Translations under genes and position numbers: made by a program
Notes under the pieces: generated by a model
The model's input: the letters and a program-made list of their open reading frames with translations, nothing else
Told to the model about the DNA's origin: nothing
Database searches by the model: none
Part shown: piece by piece, positions 40,106 through 48,857 of the stretch
Layout of the letters: the number at the start of each line of letters is the position of its first letter
Position numbering within the stretch: position 1 is the first letter of the stretch
Source of the DNA: an uncultured Prevotella sp.
GTDB taxonomy: Bacteria > Bacteroidota > Bacteroidia > Bacteroidales > Bacteroidaceae
Direction: 5' to 3'
NCBI GenBank assembly: GCA_946186115.1
Contig: CAMHLV010000002.1
Location: forward strand, 33,057-97,056
DNA length: 64,000 nucleotides

Positions 40106-40813
40106 ATGAAGAAGCATATCCCAAACATGATAACCTGCTGCAACCTGATATCAGGGTGCATAGCCACATTCTGGGCTTTCATGGGCTCACCCGACATGGC
40201 CTTGATTTTTATTATCATTGGCGCAGTGTTTGACTTCTTCGACGGGATGTCTGCCAGACTTCTCCACGTATCTTCACCCATTGGCAAGGAACTTGACTCG
40301 CTGGCAGACTGCATCACTTTCGGCTTTGCACCATCAGCAATACTCTTCAGCTACCTGCATCATTTGCTGGAGGTAGCAGACGAATTCTCGCTATCCACAT
40401 TCCACTCCGTCCTACCCTATCTTGCATTCGTCATGGCAGCATTCTCTGCCCTTCGACTAGCAAAGTTCAATCTCGACGAGCGACAGGCATTGGGGTTTAT
40501 CGGACTGCCCACCCCAGCTAATGCCCTCTTCTGGGGCTCGTTGATTGCTGGTTGCGGCGACTGGCTCCAAGGCATCAATTATGCCCCAGCATTCATTCTG
40601 GTGGGCATCGCCATCAGCTGCTATCTACTCATTGCTGAGATTCCCATGTTTGCGCTGAAATTCAAGACTTGGGGCTGGGCTGGCAACGAGATAAAATACA
40701 TCTTCCTGCTCACATGCATCCCCCTGCTTCTGCTGTTCAAAGTCAGCGGCATAGCAGCTATCATAGCATGGTATGTCATCCTATCGGCCATCAACAATGC
40801 CAGAAGCAAATAA
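40106..40813 (+). CDS. pssA: CDP-diacylglycerol--serine O-phosphatidyltransferase
   Basis: 235 aa; DFFDGMSARLLHVSSPIGKELDSLADCITFGFAPS. Confidence 0.95.
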   Translation: MKKHIPNMITCCNLISGCIATFWAFMGSPDMALIFIIIGAVFDFFDGMSARLLHVSSPIGKELDSLADCITFGFAPSAILFSYLHHLLEVADEFSLSTFHSVLPYLAFVMAAFSALRLAKFNLDERQALGFIGLPTPANALFWGSLIAGCGDWLQGINYAPAFILVGIAISCYLLIAEIPMFALKFKTWGWAGNEIKYIFLLTCIPLLLLFKVSGIAAIIAWYVILSAINNARSK

Positions 40814-40841
40814 CCATAACCAATAACTTAAAGCAAATATC

Positions 40842-41240
40842 ATGGAAATATTAGTATTCATTATCGCAGTAATCATTCTCATCCTGTTACTCGTTGGAGG
40901 AAAGATGTGGAACACCTTGAAGGCCGCTCGTAAGGCTGCCGAGAATGCTGCCGACATGAAGGCACAGAGAGAGCGCAACGAGACAGGGCGCCAACGCACA
41001 CAGTACAGCCATAAGCGTACCCAGGAGTCAGCAGAGAAAGAGAAAGAGGAACAACAGCAGGCACAGCAGGCACCTCAGCAGGAGCCACAGGAAATCACCG
41101 AGGAAGCACGGCAAGAAGAAGCCCGTCGCACTCAAACGGCAACGGGCGAGACTATCATCGACCAGCATCATCAGAAGCGCGAAGGCCAGAAAATTTTCGA
41201 CGACTCCGATGGTGAATACGTTGAGTTCAAAGAAGCCTAA
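40842..41240 (+). CDS. DUF4834-like membrane protein with Gln/Glu-rich tail
   Basis: 132 aa; N-terminal TM then charged region; commonly follows pssA in Bacteroidota. Confidence 0.65.
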   Translation: MEILVFIIAVIILILLLVGGKMWNTLKAARKAAENAADMKAQRERNETGRQRTQYSHKRTQESAEKEKEEQQQAQQAPQQEPQEITEEARQEEARRTQTATGETIIDQHHQKREGQKIFDDSDGEYVEFKEA

Positions 41241-41267
41241 TAATCAATAACTGTTAACCAATAACCG

Positions 41268-41981
41268 TTAACCGTTATGCACTAACGTGCCAATCTCCTC
41301 ACCTTCCATAACTTTCTTCAGGTTACCCACTACATCCATGTTGAATACGTAGATGGGCAGATTATTGTCTTGGCACATGCAGATAGCCGTCAGATCCATC
41401 ACCTTCAGTCCGCGGGCAAGCACCTCCTTATAAGTGATGGCATCGTACTTTGTAGCCGTAGGATCTTTCTCCGGGTCGGCAGTATATACTCCGTCAACGC
41501 GAGTTCCCTTCAGCATCACGTCTGCCTCTATCTCTATGCCGCGCAGACTACTGCCAGTATCAGTTGTAAAGTATGGCGACCCCGTACCTGCCGAGAAGAT
41601 GCACACATAGCCAGCCTCCATAGCCTCTATGGCCTTCCATTTAGTGTAGAACTCACCGATAGGCTCCATGCGAATAGCTGTCAGCACCTTGTTCTTCACT
41701 CCCACAGCACCCAAAGCCGAACTCAGTGCCAGCGAATTGATAACAGTAGCGCACATACCCATCTGGTCACCTTTCACGCGGTCGAAACCCTTCTGACTTC
41801 CACTTAGTCCGCGGAAGATGTTGCCACCACCGATGACGATGCCTATCTGCACGCCCATCTCACTAACTTCCTTAATCTGGCGGGCATAGTCGCTCAGTCG
41901 CTCAGGATCGATACCGTATCCCTGCTTACCCATCAGGCTTTCGCCCGACAACTTCAATAGAATTCTCTTAAATCTTGCCAT
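41268..41981 (-). CDS. pyrH: UMP kinase
   Basis: 237 aa; [57 protein letters not shown]. Confidence 0.98.
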   Translation of the reverse strand: MARFKRILLKLSGESLMGKQGYGIDPERLSDYARQIKEVSEMGVQIGIVIGGGNIFRGLSGSQKGFDRVKGDQMGMCATVINSLALSSALGAVGVKNKVLTAIRMEPIGEFYTKWKAIEAMEAGYVCIFSAGTGSPYFTTDTGSSLRGIEIEADVMLKGTRVDGVYTADPEKDPTATKYDAITYKEVLARGLKVMDLTAICMCQDNNLPIYVFNMDVVGNLKKVMEGEEIGTLVHNG

Positions 41982-41988
41982 AATTTAT

Positions 41989-42717
41989 TTAATTATCAAT
42001 TAAGAAATTAATTTCTTTAAACGCATATCGTTTAGTACGTCCGTCAACATCGCGGAGAAGCAGATGGCCATCATCTTCTACTGTCACAATCTCTGCATAG
42101 CACTCTCCCAACGCATTACGATAGCGATGGAAGCCAGTACGCCGGTAGAGCTGAGGCAGGTAGCGCCCACGCACACCCTCCAAGTCGGCCAATTCCACAT
42201 CGAAGGTATCCAGCAACTCATGTAAGAGACTCTCCCTATCAAACAGGCGTCCCGTTACATTAGCCAATGAAACGGGGTTAGGAGCATCACTCACAAAACA
42301 AAGCTGATTTACATTCAAACCTACTCCAATGATGCTGTCTTTAATCACACCACCCTGCAGACGATTCTCTATCAGAGTGCCACATATCTTTCTGTCGCCC
42401 ACATAAATGTCGTTGGGCCATTTGACGCTGACATTCTTGACATACTTTGAGACTACCTTTGCTATGCTGTTTGCCACAGCCATCGAAACCACAAACTGCC
42501 TATTCACTGGAACAGCAGTAGGATGAATCAGCATGGAGTATAGTAGGTTCTTGCCACGTTCTGACTCCCAAGTATTCGTACCACAGCCTCGTCCTGCCGT
42601 CTGGTAATCCGTCCAAACGGCAAATTGTCCATAGCTGTTAGCCATTTGCTGATGATTGTCAGCTAGCCAACGGTTCGTCGAATCTGTCTCAGAAATATGT
42701 ACTATGTCCCATTCCAT
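41989..42717 (-). CDS. birA: Biotin--[acetyl-CoA-carboxylase] ligase
   Basis: Start MEWDIVHISETDSTNRWL (ORF extends to 42840 through A/T repeats); TAGRGCGTNTWESERGKNLLYSML; KWPNDIYVGDRKICGTLIE. Confidence 0.93.
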   Translation of the reverse strand: MEWDIVHISETDSTNRWLADNHQQMANSYGQFAVWTDYQTAGRGCGTNTWESERGKNLLYSMLIHPTAVPVNRQFVVSMAVANSIAKVVSKYVKNVSVKWPNDIYVGDRKICGTLIENRLQGGVIKDSIIGVGLNVNQLCFVSDAPNPVSLANVTGRLFDRESLLHELLDTFDVELADLEGVRGRYLPQLYRRTGFHRYRNALGECYAEIVTVEDDGHLLLRDVDGRTKRYAFKEINFLIDN

Positions 42718-42721
42718 GTTG

Positions 42722-42729
42722 CAAAGATA
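42722..42729 (-). promoter_or_regulatory. -7 element TATCTTTG for birA
   Basis: CAAAGATA 5 nt from ATG; predicted leaderless. Confidence 0.6.
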
Positions 42730-42733
42730 GCAA

Positions 42734-42770
42734 AGAAAAATGAAAATTGAAATATGAAAAATGAAAAATA
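42734..42770. repeat. GAAAAATGAAAATTGA-type repeat upstream of birA
   Basis: Direct reading. Confidence 0.85.
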
Positions 42771-42825
42771 TGCTACCGCCTTGATTTTTTGCAAAACAGA
42801 ACAGAAAATAATCTTCAAAAATAAA

Positions 42826-42856
42826 ATTTTCAATTTTCAATTTTCAATTTTCAATA
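42826..42856. repeat. (TTTTCAA)n repeat upstream of tadA
   Basis: ttttcaattttcaattttcaattttcaat. Confidence 0.92.
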
Positions 42857-42864
42857 TAAAGAGT

Positions 42865-42872
42865 TACTTTTG
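42865..42872 (+). promoter_or_regulatory. -7 element TACTTTTG for tadA-like gene
   Basis: 5 nt upstream of ATG at 42877; predicted leaderless. Confidence 0.6.
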
Positions 42873-42876
42873 CATC

Positions 42877-43320
42877 ATGGAAGAAAAAAACAAAGATGAA
42901 ATGTATATGCGCAAAGCACTCGACGAAGCACGACAGGCTTTCGCAGAAGGAGAAATCCCCATTGGGGCGGTAGTGGTTTGCAAGGATAGGATTATAGCCC
43001 GTGCCCATAACCTTACCGAGACACTGCACGACGTGACAGCCCATGCCGAGATGCAAGCCATCACATCAGCTGCCAACGAGCTTGGTGGCAAGTATCTCAC
43101 CGACTGCACTCTGTATGTCACCGTAGAGCCGTGCACCATGTGTGCAGGAGCATTGGGTTGGAGCCAGATACCACGCATCGTATATGGCTGCCGTGACGAA
43201 AAACGTGGATATACCGATTATGCCCCACGTGCGCTGCATCCCCGCTGCACAGTAACTGGCGGCATCCTTGAGGAGGAATGCCGCCAGTTGATGCAGGATT
43301 TCTTCAAGGGCAGGCGTTAG
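42877..43320 (+). CDS. tadA: Nucleoside deaminase (tRNA adenosine deaminase TadA-like)
   Basis: Start MEEKNKDEMYMRKALDEARQAF; HAEMQAI ... EPCTMCAGAL zinc motifs. Confidence 0.9.
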   Translation: MEEKNKDEMYMRKALDEARQAFAEGEIPIGAVVVCKDRIIARAHNLTETLHDVTAHAEMQAITSAANELGGKYLTDCTLYVTVEPCTMCAGALGWSQIPRIVYGCRDEKRGYTDYAPRALHPRCTVTGGILEEECRQLMQDFFKGRR

Positions 43321-43354
43321 TCACAACCGCCATCCCTTGGTTGTTCTGCTCACA

Positions 43355-46300
43355 TTATCTTAAAACAACCTTCTTAACTTCAGTCTTTCCGTTCGAATAT
43401 ATAGTCTTTACTATATTTACACCTTTGCCCAACTCAGCCGTTAAGGTGCCCTTAGAGTTGAAAATCTCAGTTCCTATAACCTCAGTTTCGGCATCCATGT
43501 TGCTGATAGATGTTACCTCACCCATCGAGATGTCATCATCCTCCTCATCGAACGACGACATGCTGCGAGCTCCGGCAGTCACGCTCAATGTAGCTCCTGC
43601 GTAGGTAGAGACCTCGCTCTGCACCTTGCTGACATCCATCGATGAGTAGCTGTAGTTACTGCTGGGATTGAAGTAGCTGATGCTGCCGCTGCGCTGCTGT
43701 TTATCGCTGGCGCCCGAGCATCCGGTGATGGTGACGTTATAGTCGGTATAGCCGCTACTGGTAGCATAGCACTTCCAGGGGTATTTCTTTGCTGCCGTGC
43801 TTGTGAAGGCAGTCTTCTCGATATAGACATTGCTCCTATAGCCACCGCCTACGCAGTAGTTGGCAACAGAACTGCTATAGAGGCAGTTTAGGATGTGCAT
43901 CTGCGAGAAACGTACACGCGGCATGCGCTCACGACAACCTTCGTCCCACCAGCAGTTGGCAAACGTGGTGCGAAGCTTACCCTCGTCCTTAGAAGCATTC
44001 TTGTCGCTGCCGCCCCACAGGTCGCTGAAACGGTGGTCGTTGCTACCGCCAGAGCCGCCTGACCAAGGGCTGATGAGGTAGCGGAAGCGACACCAGGTGA
44101 CGCTGATGTTGTCGGAACCGTTGTTGCAGTCGAAGTTGCCATCTACACCGTCCTGGAAGTCGCAGTGGTCAACCCAGATATACTGGCAGTTCTGGATGGT
44201 CAGGTTGTCGTTGCCGTCGATGTCGTAGGCACCGGCACCCTTGAAGGTGAGGTTGCGCAGGATGATGTTCGAACAGTTCTTCAACATCAGGATACCCGTA
44301 TTGCTTACAGTGCTGGTATGTGTGGTGTTAGCCAGGGCTGATCCGGGCAGACCATAGACGGTCTTATTCTTTGCGTCCTTGACGGTCTGTATTCCGGAGA
44401 ACTTCAGCGTACCCTTCACGTAGATAGTCTTCTGGTCGGTGCCTGCCATGGCGCTGAGGAAGTCGGCTGCGGTGGTGACGGTAACCGAGTTCTTGTTACT
44501 TGAACCAGTGATGCTGCCGCCGACAGTACCCCAACCTACGGGAGCATTCTTGTCGTAGCTGCTCATGCCAGAAACGGAAGAGCTGGAGGAACTGGTAGAA
44601 CTAGAACTGCTGGAAGAACTAGACACACTGGAGACGGTGACGCTCTTCTCCGAGCCGAAGCCGCCCATGGGGTTTGAGGCACGTACGGTGTATTTGCCCG
44701 TAGCGGTGATGTTATAAGAGGTGGTGCCGCTACCGACGATGGCCACGAACGAACCATCCTTGAAAATGGCGTAGGAGCTGGCTCCGCTGACTGCCGACCA
44801 CTTGATGGTGTTGCCGCTCTGCGACACGCTACTCATGGTGAGCTGGGCACAATCTTCGTTGGGCGTCCATGAGGTAAACACCTTATTCAAGGCATAGCCC
44901 TTGGCTGCCGATGCCGACAGAATGGTCTCCTTCTTCGAGGTGGTGCTTCCTAGTGTGAAGCTGACGACGTTGCTCGACGGCGATACGGTGCTACCGCTTG
45001 AGTTCTTTGAGTTGTACTCCACGAACTTGTCGGCAACGACGTTCATGCCGGCAGCGGTGAAGCGGGTAGAGATAATCTTCGAGGGATCCGACAGCGTGGT
45101 GTTGATGTAGGCCAGGCGCGGTGTACCGCCCCAAGCACGACCCAAGCTGTAGGATGCAGCCTTGTTGCTGATAGTGCAGTTGTTGAACACATAGCCCCAT
45201 GTGCTCTGCGTGTATGGAGCAGCGATAACGCAGCTGCCTGAACCGCTCGAAGTACGGGGCTCGACGGTCAGCGTACACTCGTTGAAGAATACGTCTCCGC
45301 CGCCGCAGATAAAGTCAACGGTGCCGTGGATGTCGCAGCCCTCGAAATAGAACTGGCCGCTGGCATTGTTGCTATAGTAGGTATCCTGATACGACATCAG
45401 CTTGACGTTCTTCAGTATGGTGTAGTTACCCTTGTCCTGCAGTGTCACGGCACGGCCTGCCGAACCGGCATTGTAGTAATCGAGGGCATTCTGGATGGTC
45501 AAATCCTGGAAGTAGTTGTTGTTACCCTTGTTGAGCAGGGTGGCAGTAGAAGAGATACCCTCGTTGGCCACGGCAGGAGCATTCTTGATGATGGTCTTCT
45601 CCATGCTCTGTCCGATGATGGAGATGTTGCTGCCGGTGATGGCGGTCAGACAGGTAGTGCCAAGATTGTATGTTCCGTTGGGCAGGAAGATATACTTGCG
45701 GCCAGACGACGTGCTGCTGTTGGCCTTAGACAGGGCCGACAGGAAACCGCTAGCAGATCCTGCGCTGACAATGTAGTAGTTCTGGCTGACAGCGGTGAAG
45801 TTACCACTGGCGGTAGTGGTATTGTCGGTAGTAGAGCTTGAAGAACTAGAACTACTTGAAGAACTAGACGAACTGGATGTTGCCGTACCGCTGCCGGTAT
45901 AGTTCTTCATGGCAACCTTGATGCTGTACAGATAGCTCGTGGCCGAGGCATAGATGACGACATAGCCCGTGCTTACCTCACTGCTGGTAGCGGTGTGGTT
46001 GGTGACGTCGGCACTGGCTGCCGTACCACCCACAGCATAGTTGTGATAGCCGGGATAGCTGGTGACGGTCACCACGTCGCTGGTGCTAGTGACGGGGACG
46101 CGCAGCGTGGTCTTGGCGTTCAACTGGGCATCGCTGGTGCGCTGGGCAAACTTGCCATACTGACCGATGCAGTAGATGGTGACATCGCTCAGCGTGGAGG
46201 GAATGCGGCCCTGTGTACCCTCAATGGTCAGACCGCTCAGCGACGAGGGGTTCACATTCTGGAAGTCCCACAGCGCCGTGGCTGACGTTCCGCTGCTGGT

Positions 46301-46777
46301 GGTCACCTTCTGCACTACCTTGACGCTATACAGATAGCAGTTACCCAACGAGGCAACCTCTACATAGCCCTTCGACACCTCGCTGCTGGTGGCAGTATGT
46401 GTAGTGGTGTTGGCCGTGGCGGCAGTACCGTTGATCTTGTAGTTGTAGTAGCCGGGATAGCTCACGATGGTCACTACGTCGCTGGTGCTCTGAACGGGAA
46501 TACGCATATAGGTGTTCGCATTTAATTGTACGTCACTGGTGCGCACGGCAAACTTGCCGCTCTTGGCGATAACGAACATCTTGATGCTTGAATTGTTGGA
46601 AGCTACATGCTGCTGTGCACCCTCGATTTTCAGGCCCGCCAGGCTCGACGGATTCATGTTCTTGAAATCCCAAAGTCCGGTTACGGTAGTGGTTGCGGCT
46701 TCGGCCTTTACGAAGCCAAGCAGCATGCAGGCGGCCATCAGGCACTGCATGACTCGGTTGGTTAAATGTCTTGTCAT
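43355..46777 (-). CDS. Secreted multidomain pectinase: two tandem N-terminal modules, pectinesterase-like (CE8), pectate lyase (PL1-like), polySer linkers, C-terminal sorting-like domain
   Basis: 1140 aa; YQDTYYSNNASGQFYFEGCDIHGTVDFICGGG and SLGRAWGG (CE8); WVDHCDFQDGVDGNFDCNNGSDNISVTWCRF and RMPRVRFSQMHILN (PL1); two poly-Ser runs. Confidence 0.9.
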   Translation of the reverse strand: MTRHLTNRVMQCLMAACMLLGFVKAEAATTTVTGLWDFKNMNPSSLAGLKIEGAQQHVASNNSSIKMFVIAKSGKFAVRTSDVQLNANTYMRIPVQSTSDVVTIVSYPGYYNYKINGTAATANTTTHTATSSEVSKGYVEVASLGNCYLYSVKVVQKVTTSSGTSATALWDFQNVNPSSLSGLTIEGTQGRIPSTLSDVTIYCIGQYGKFAQRTSDAQLNAKTTLRVPVTSTSDVVTVTSYPGYHNYAVGGTAASADVTNHTATSSEVSTGYVVIYASATSYLYSIKVAMKNYTGSGTATSSSSSSSSSSSSSSSTTDNTTTASGNFTAVSQNYYIVSAGSASGFLSALSKANSSTSSGRKYIFLPNGTYNLGTTCLTAITGSNISIIGQSMEKTIIKNAPAVANEGISSTATLLNKGNNNYFQDLTIQNALDYYNAGSAGRAVTLQDKGNYTILKNVKLMSYQDTYYSNNASGQFYFEGCDIHGTVDFICGGGDVFFNECTLTVEPRTSSGSGSCVIAAPYTQSTWGYVFNNCTISNKAASYSLGRAWGGTPRLAYINTTLSDPSKIISTRFTAAGMNVVADKFVEYNSKNSSGSTVSPSSNVVSFTLGSTTSKKETILSASAAKGYALNKVFTSWTPNEDCAQLTMSSVSQSGNTIKWSAVSGASSYAIFKDGSFVAIVGSGTTSYNITATGKYTVRASNPMGGFGSEKSVTVSSVSSSSSSSSSTSSSSSSVSGMSSYDKNAPVGWGTVGGSITGSSNKNSVTVTTAADFLSAMAGTDQKTIYVKGTLKFSGIQTVKDAKNKTVYGLPGSALANTTHTSTVSNTGILMLKNCSNIILRNLTFKGAGAYDIDGNDNLTIQNCQYIWVDHCDFQDGVDGNFDCNNGSDNISVTWCRFRYLISPWSGGSGGSNDHRFSDLWGGSDKNASKDEGKLRTTFANCWWDEGCRERMPRVRFSQMHILNCLYSSSVANYCVGGGYRSNVYIEKTAFTSTAAKKYPWKCYATSSGYTDYNVTITGCSGASDKQQRSGSISYFNPSSNYSYSSMDVSKVQSEVSTYAGATLSVTAGARSMSSFDEEDDDISMGEVTSISNMDAETEVIGTEIFNSKGTLTAELGKGVNIVKTIYSNGKTEVKKVVLR

Positions 46778-46854
46778 AAGAGTAGGTTTTTAGGTAGTTT
46801 GTTTTTATATTTTTTAAACGTTGTATTGTTCGACACATTGTGTGGAATCGCATG

Positions 46855-46862
46855 CAAAGATA
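46855..46862 (-). promoter_or_regulatory. -7 element TATCTTTG for multidomain pectinase
   Basis: CAAAGATA upstream of ATG 46777. Confidence 0.45.
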
Positions 46863-47123
46863 AAAACAATTATTCCGTTTGTGAACGAAAAAAACTCGAA
46901 AACTTAACGTAAACGTTTGCAGTAATTTAGCGATTCAGAACAACAACACAACAATGGTTCGAAAGAGAACAATACACTCTGAGTTAGGAACCTTAACATC
47001 TATTACTAGATTTGTACTGAATAAGTATATGAGGAAAAATCTGACAGTGGAAAGAACACCCACAAGACACAAATGTAGAGAAAAAAAATACAGAACTAAG
47101 ACACATAATATGGTTTTTTTTCA

Positions 47124-47131
47124 TATATTTG
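47124..47131 (+). promoter_or_regulatory. -7 element TATATTTG for histidine-decarboxylase-like gene
   Basis: Match to TAnnTTTG 37 nt upstream of ATG. Confidence 0.45.
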
Positions 47132-47168
47132 CAATCACAAATGATAACCTTATATAAATACTAACATT

Positions 47169-48416
47169 ATGAAAAGAAATATCATCATCATCACTTTGCT
47201 GCTGGCAGCATCGCAGTATATTGTTGCACAGACTTCAGGATACCAGAAACTCGACGAGTGGGTATCAGTATGGAAAGAGGCACAGAAAACTACATTCGGA
47301 TATCCCGCCAACCAGATATCACCGCTACACAGTTTCTATAAATGGTACGTAGAGGCTGGAATGGACGTGGTGAACCTGAACAATGCCGGCGACCCGATGA
47401 CTGACAACCCTGAGAGACTGTCGTCGCAGGCATTCGAGCGCGACGTAATAGAGTTTTTCGCTCCACTTTACGACTTCGACAAAGACGACGTGTGGGGTAT
47501 AGTGACCCACAGCGGCACAGACGGCAACAACCACGGCATATACTTCGGTGCCAACTATCTGACAAACAAGACCAATCTGGAACCTATTGTATATGTGAGC
47601 GATGAAGCACACTACTCGAACATGCGAGTGGCTCACCTGCAGGACCTTGAAGTGAGACTGATAAAGAGCGACAAGATGGGACGCATGATTCCTGAGGAAC
47701 TGGACAAGAGTCTCGACACCCTGCGACCTGCCCTACTGGTATATGCAATGGGGTCAACATTCAAGGGAGCCATCGACGATCAGGAGGCTCTCAACAGGGT
47801 GCTTGACAGTCACCCGGGGATTCCTGCCGTGTATAGACACGTTGACGCTGCACTGTTTGGCGGATACCTGCCCTTTACAAGCGACAACAAGATGGTGAGC
47901 CACAAGGCCATGAGATTCGAGTCGATAGCCATAAGCGGCCATAAGTTCTTCGGTATCGACTCGCCATGCGGCCTGTTCATCTGCACTCGCGATGTGTATG
48001 AAAACCAGACTGACTTCAACGTAACCTACCTGAACGGCAACATGCGCATGATTAACTGCTCGCGTGACGCTCTGCAGCCTCTGAAATTCTGGTGGCTGAT
48101 ACAGACCATTGGGTACGACGGATGGGCAAGGCAAGCCAAACAGATGAAGGAGTGTACAGCATACCTCAAGCAGCAGCTTGACGCAATAAAATGGCCGTGC
48201 TGGGCTAATGAATATAGCAACACGGTTTTTTTCAGACGCCCCTCAGCTGACATTGTAAAGAAATACACGCTGGCTCAGGGATACGACGAGAATTTTGGTG
48301 GTGAACTGGCTCACGTGGTGGTGATGCAGCACGTGACGAAAGAGAAGATTGACAACTTCGTGGCCGAACTGAAGCAGCAAGCAGAATGTGCAGAAAAGTG
48401 TTGCCAGAAGCCATGA
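47169..48416 (+). CDS. Exported PLP-dependent group II decarboxylase, histidine decarboxylase-like
   Basis: 415 aa; signal peptide MKRNIIIITLLLAASQYIVA|Q; GSTFKGAIDD, HVDAALFGGYLPF, ISGHKFFGIDSPCG (PLP lysine) resemble Gram-negative Hdc. Confidence 0.85.
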   Translation: MKRNIIIITLLLAASQYIVAQTSGYQKLDEWVSVWKEAQKTTFGYPANQISPLHSFYKWYVEAGMDVVNLNNAGDPMTDNPERLSSQAFERDVIEFFAPLYDFDKDDVWGIVTHSGTDGNNHGIYFGANYLTNKTNLEPIVYVSDEAHYSNMRVAHLQDLEVRLIKSDKMGRMIPEELDKSLDTLRPALLVYAMGSTFKGAIDDQEALNRVLDSHPGIPAVYRHVDAALFGGYLPFTSDNKMVSHKAMRFESIAISGHKFFGIDSPCGLFICTRDVYENQTDFNVTYLNGNMRMINCSRDALQPLKFWWLIQTIGYDGWARQAKQMKECTAYLKQQLDAIKWPCWANEYSNTVFFRRPSADIVKKYTLAQGYDENFGGELAHVVVMQHVTKEKIDNFVAELKQQAECAEKCCQKP

Positions 48417-48451
48417 CAACGAATGATTGTTTATATAATAAAGGAATAGCG

Positions 48452-48841
48452 ATGGACTACAACATAAAGACCGGATATCCGGTGAAGGAATACGGCCAAC
48501 CAGTAAAACGCTACTGTCAGACTCTTGACCTGAAGGACGACGCAGAACTAATTGCCCGCTATCGCGAGGCTCACGACAGATACCACTCCTGGCCCGAAAT
48601 CAGAGAGGGAATACGTGAGGTGGGAATACTGGAAATGGAGATATACATTCTGGGCAACAGACTCTTCATGATAGTGGAGACTCCTCTGGATTTCGACTGG
48701 CAGGAGGCAATGACGCGACTGGCCACTCTGCCGCGACAAGAGGAATGGGAGGCCTATGTTGCCATGTTCCAAGATTGCAAACCTGGCAGCACCTCCGACC
48801 AGAAGTGGCAGTTGATGGAACGAATGTTCTATCTATACTAA
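48452..48841 (+). CDS. L-rhamnose mutarotase family protein (RhaM/DUF718-like)
   Basis: Start MDYNIKTGYPVKEYGQPVKRYCQTLDL; YREAHDRYHSWPEIREGIREVGILEMEIYILGNRLFMIVE. Confidence 0.85.
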   Translation: MDYNIKTGYPVKEYGQPVKRYCQTLDLKDDAELIARYREAHDRYHSWPEIREGIREVGILEMEIYILGNRLFMIVETPLDFDWQEAMTRLATLPRQEEWEAYVAMFQDCKPGSTSDQKWQLMERMFYLY

Positions 48842-48857
48842 GAGAGGATTTACACTG

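Noticed and set aside
42718-42840. N-terminal extension of the birA ORF and the matching extension of tadA
   Set aside because: Both extensions read through A/T repeats (FIFHISIFIF, FNFQFSIFN); conserved starts are downstream.
43322-43343. Short ACAACC...GGTTGT stem after the tadA-like gene as terminator
   Set aside because: Only 6-bp stem and no clear T-run; insufficient support.
46954-47157. 67-aa ORF upstream of the decarboxylase-like gene
   Set aside because: Composition looks like translated intergenic DNA and it overlaps the predicted promoter.
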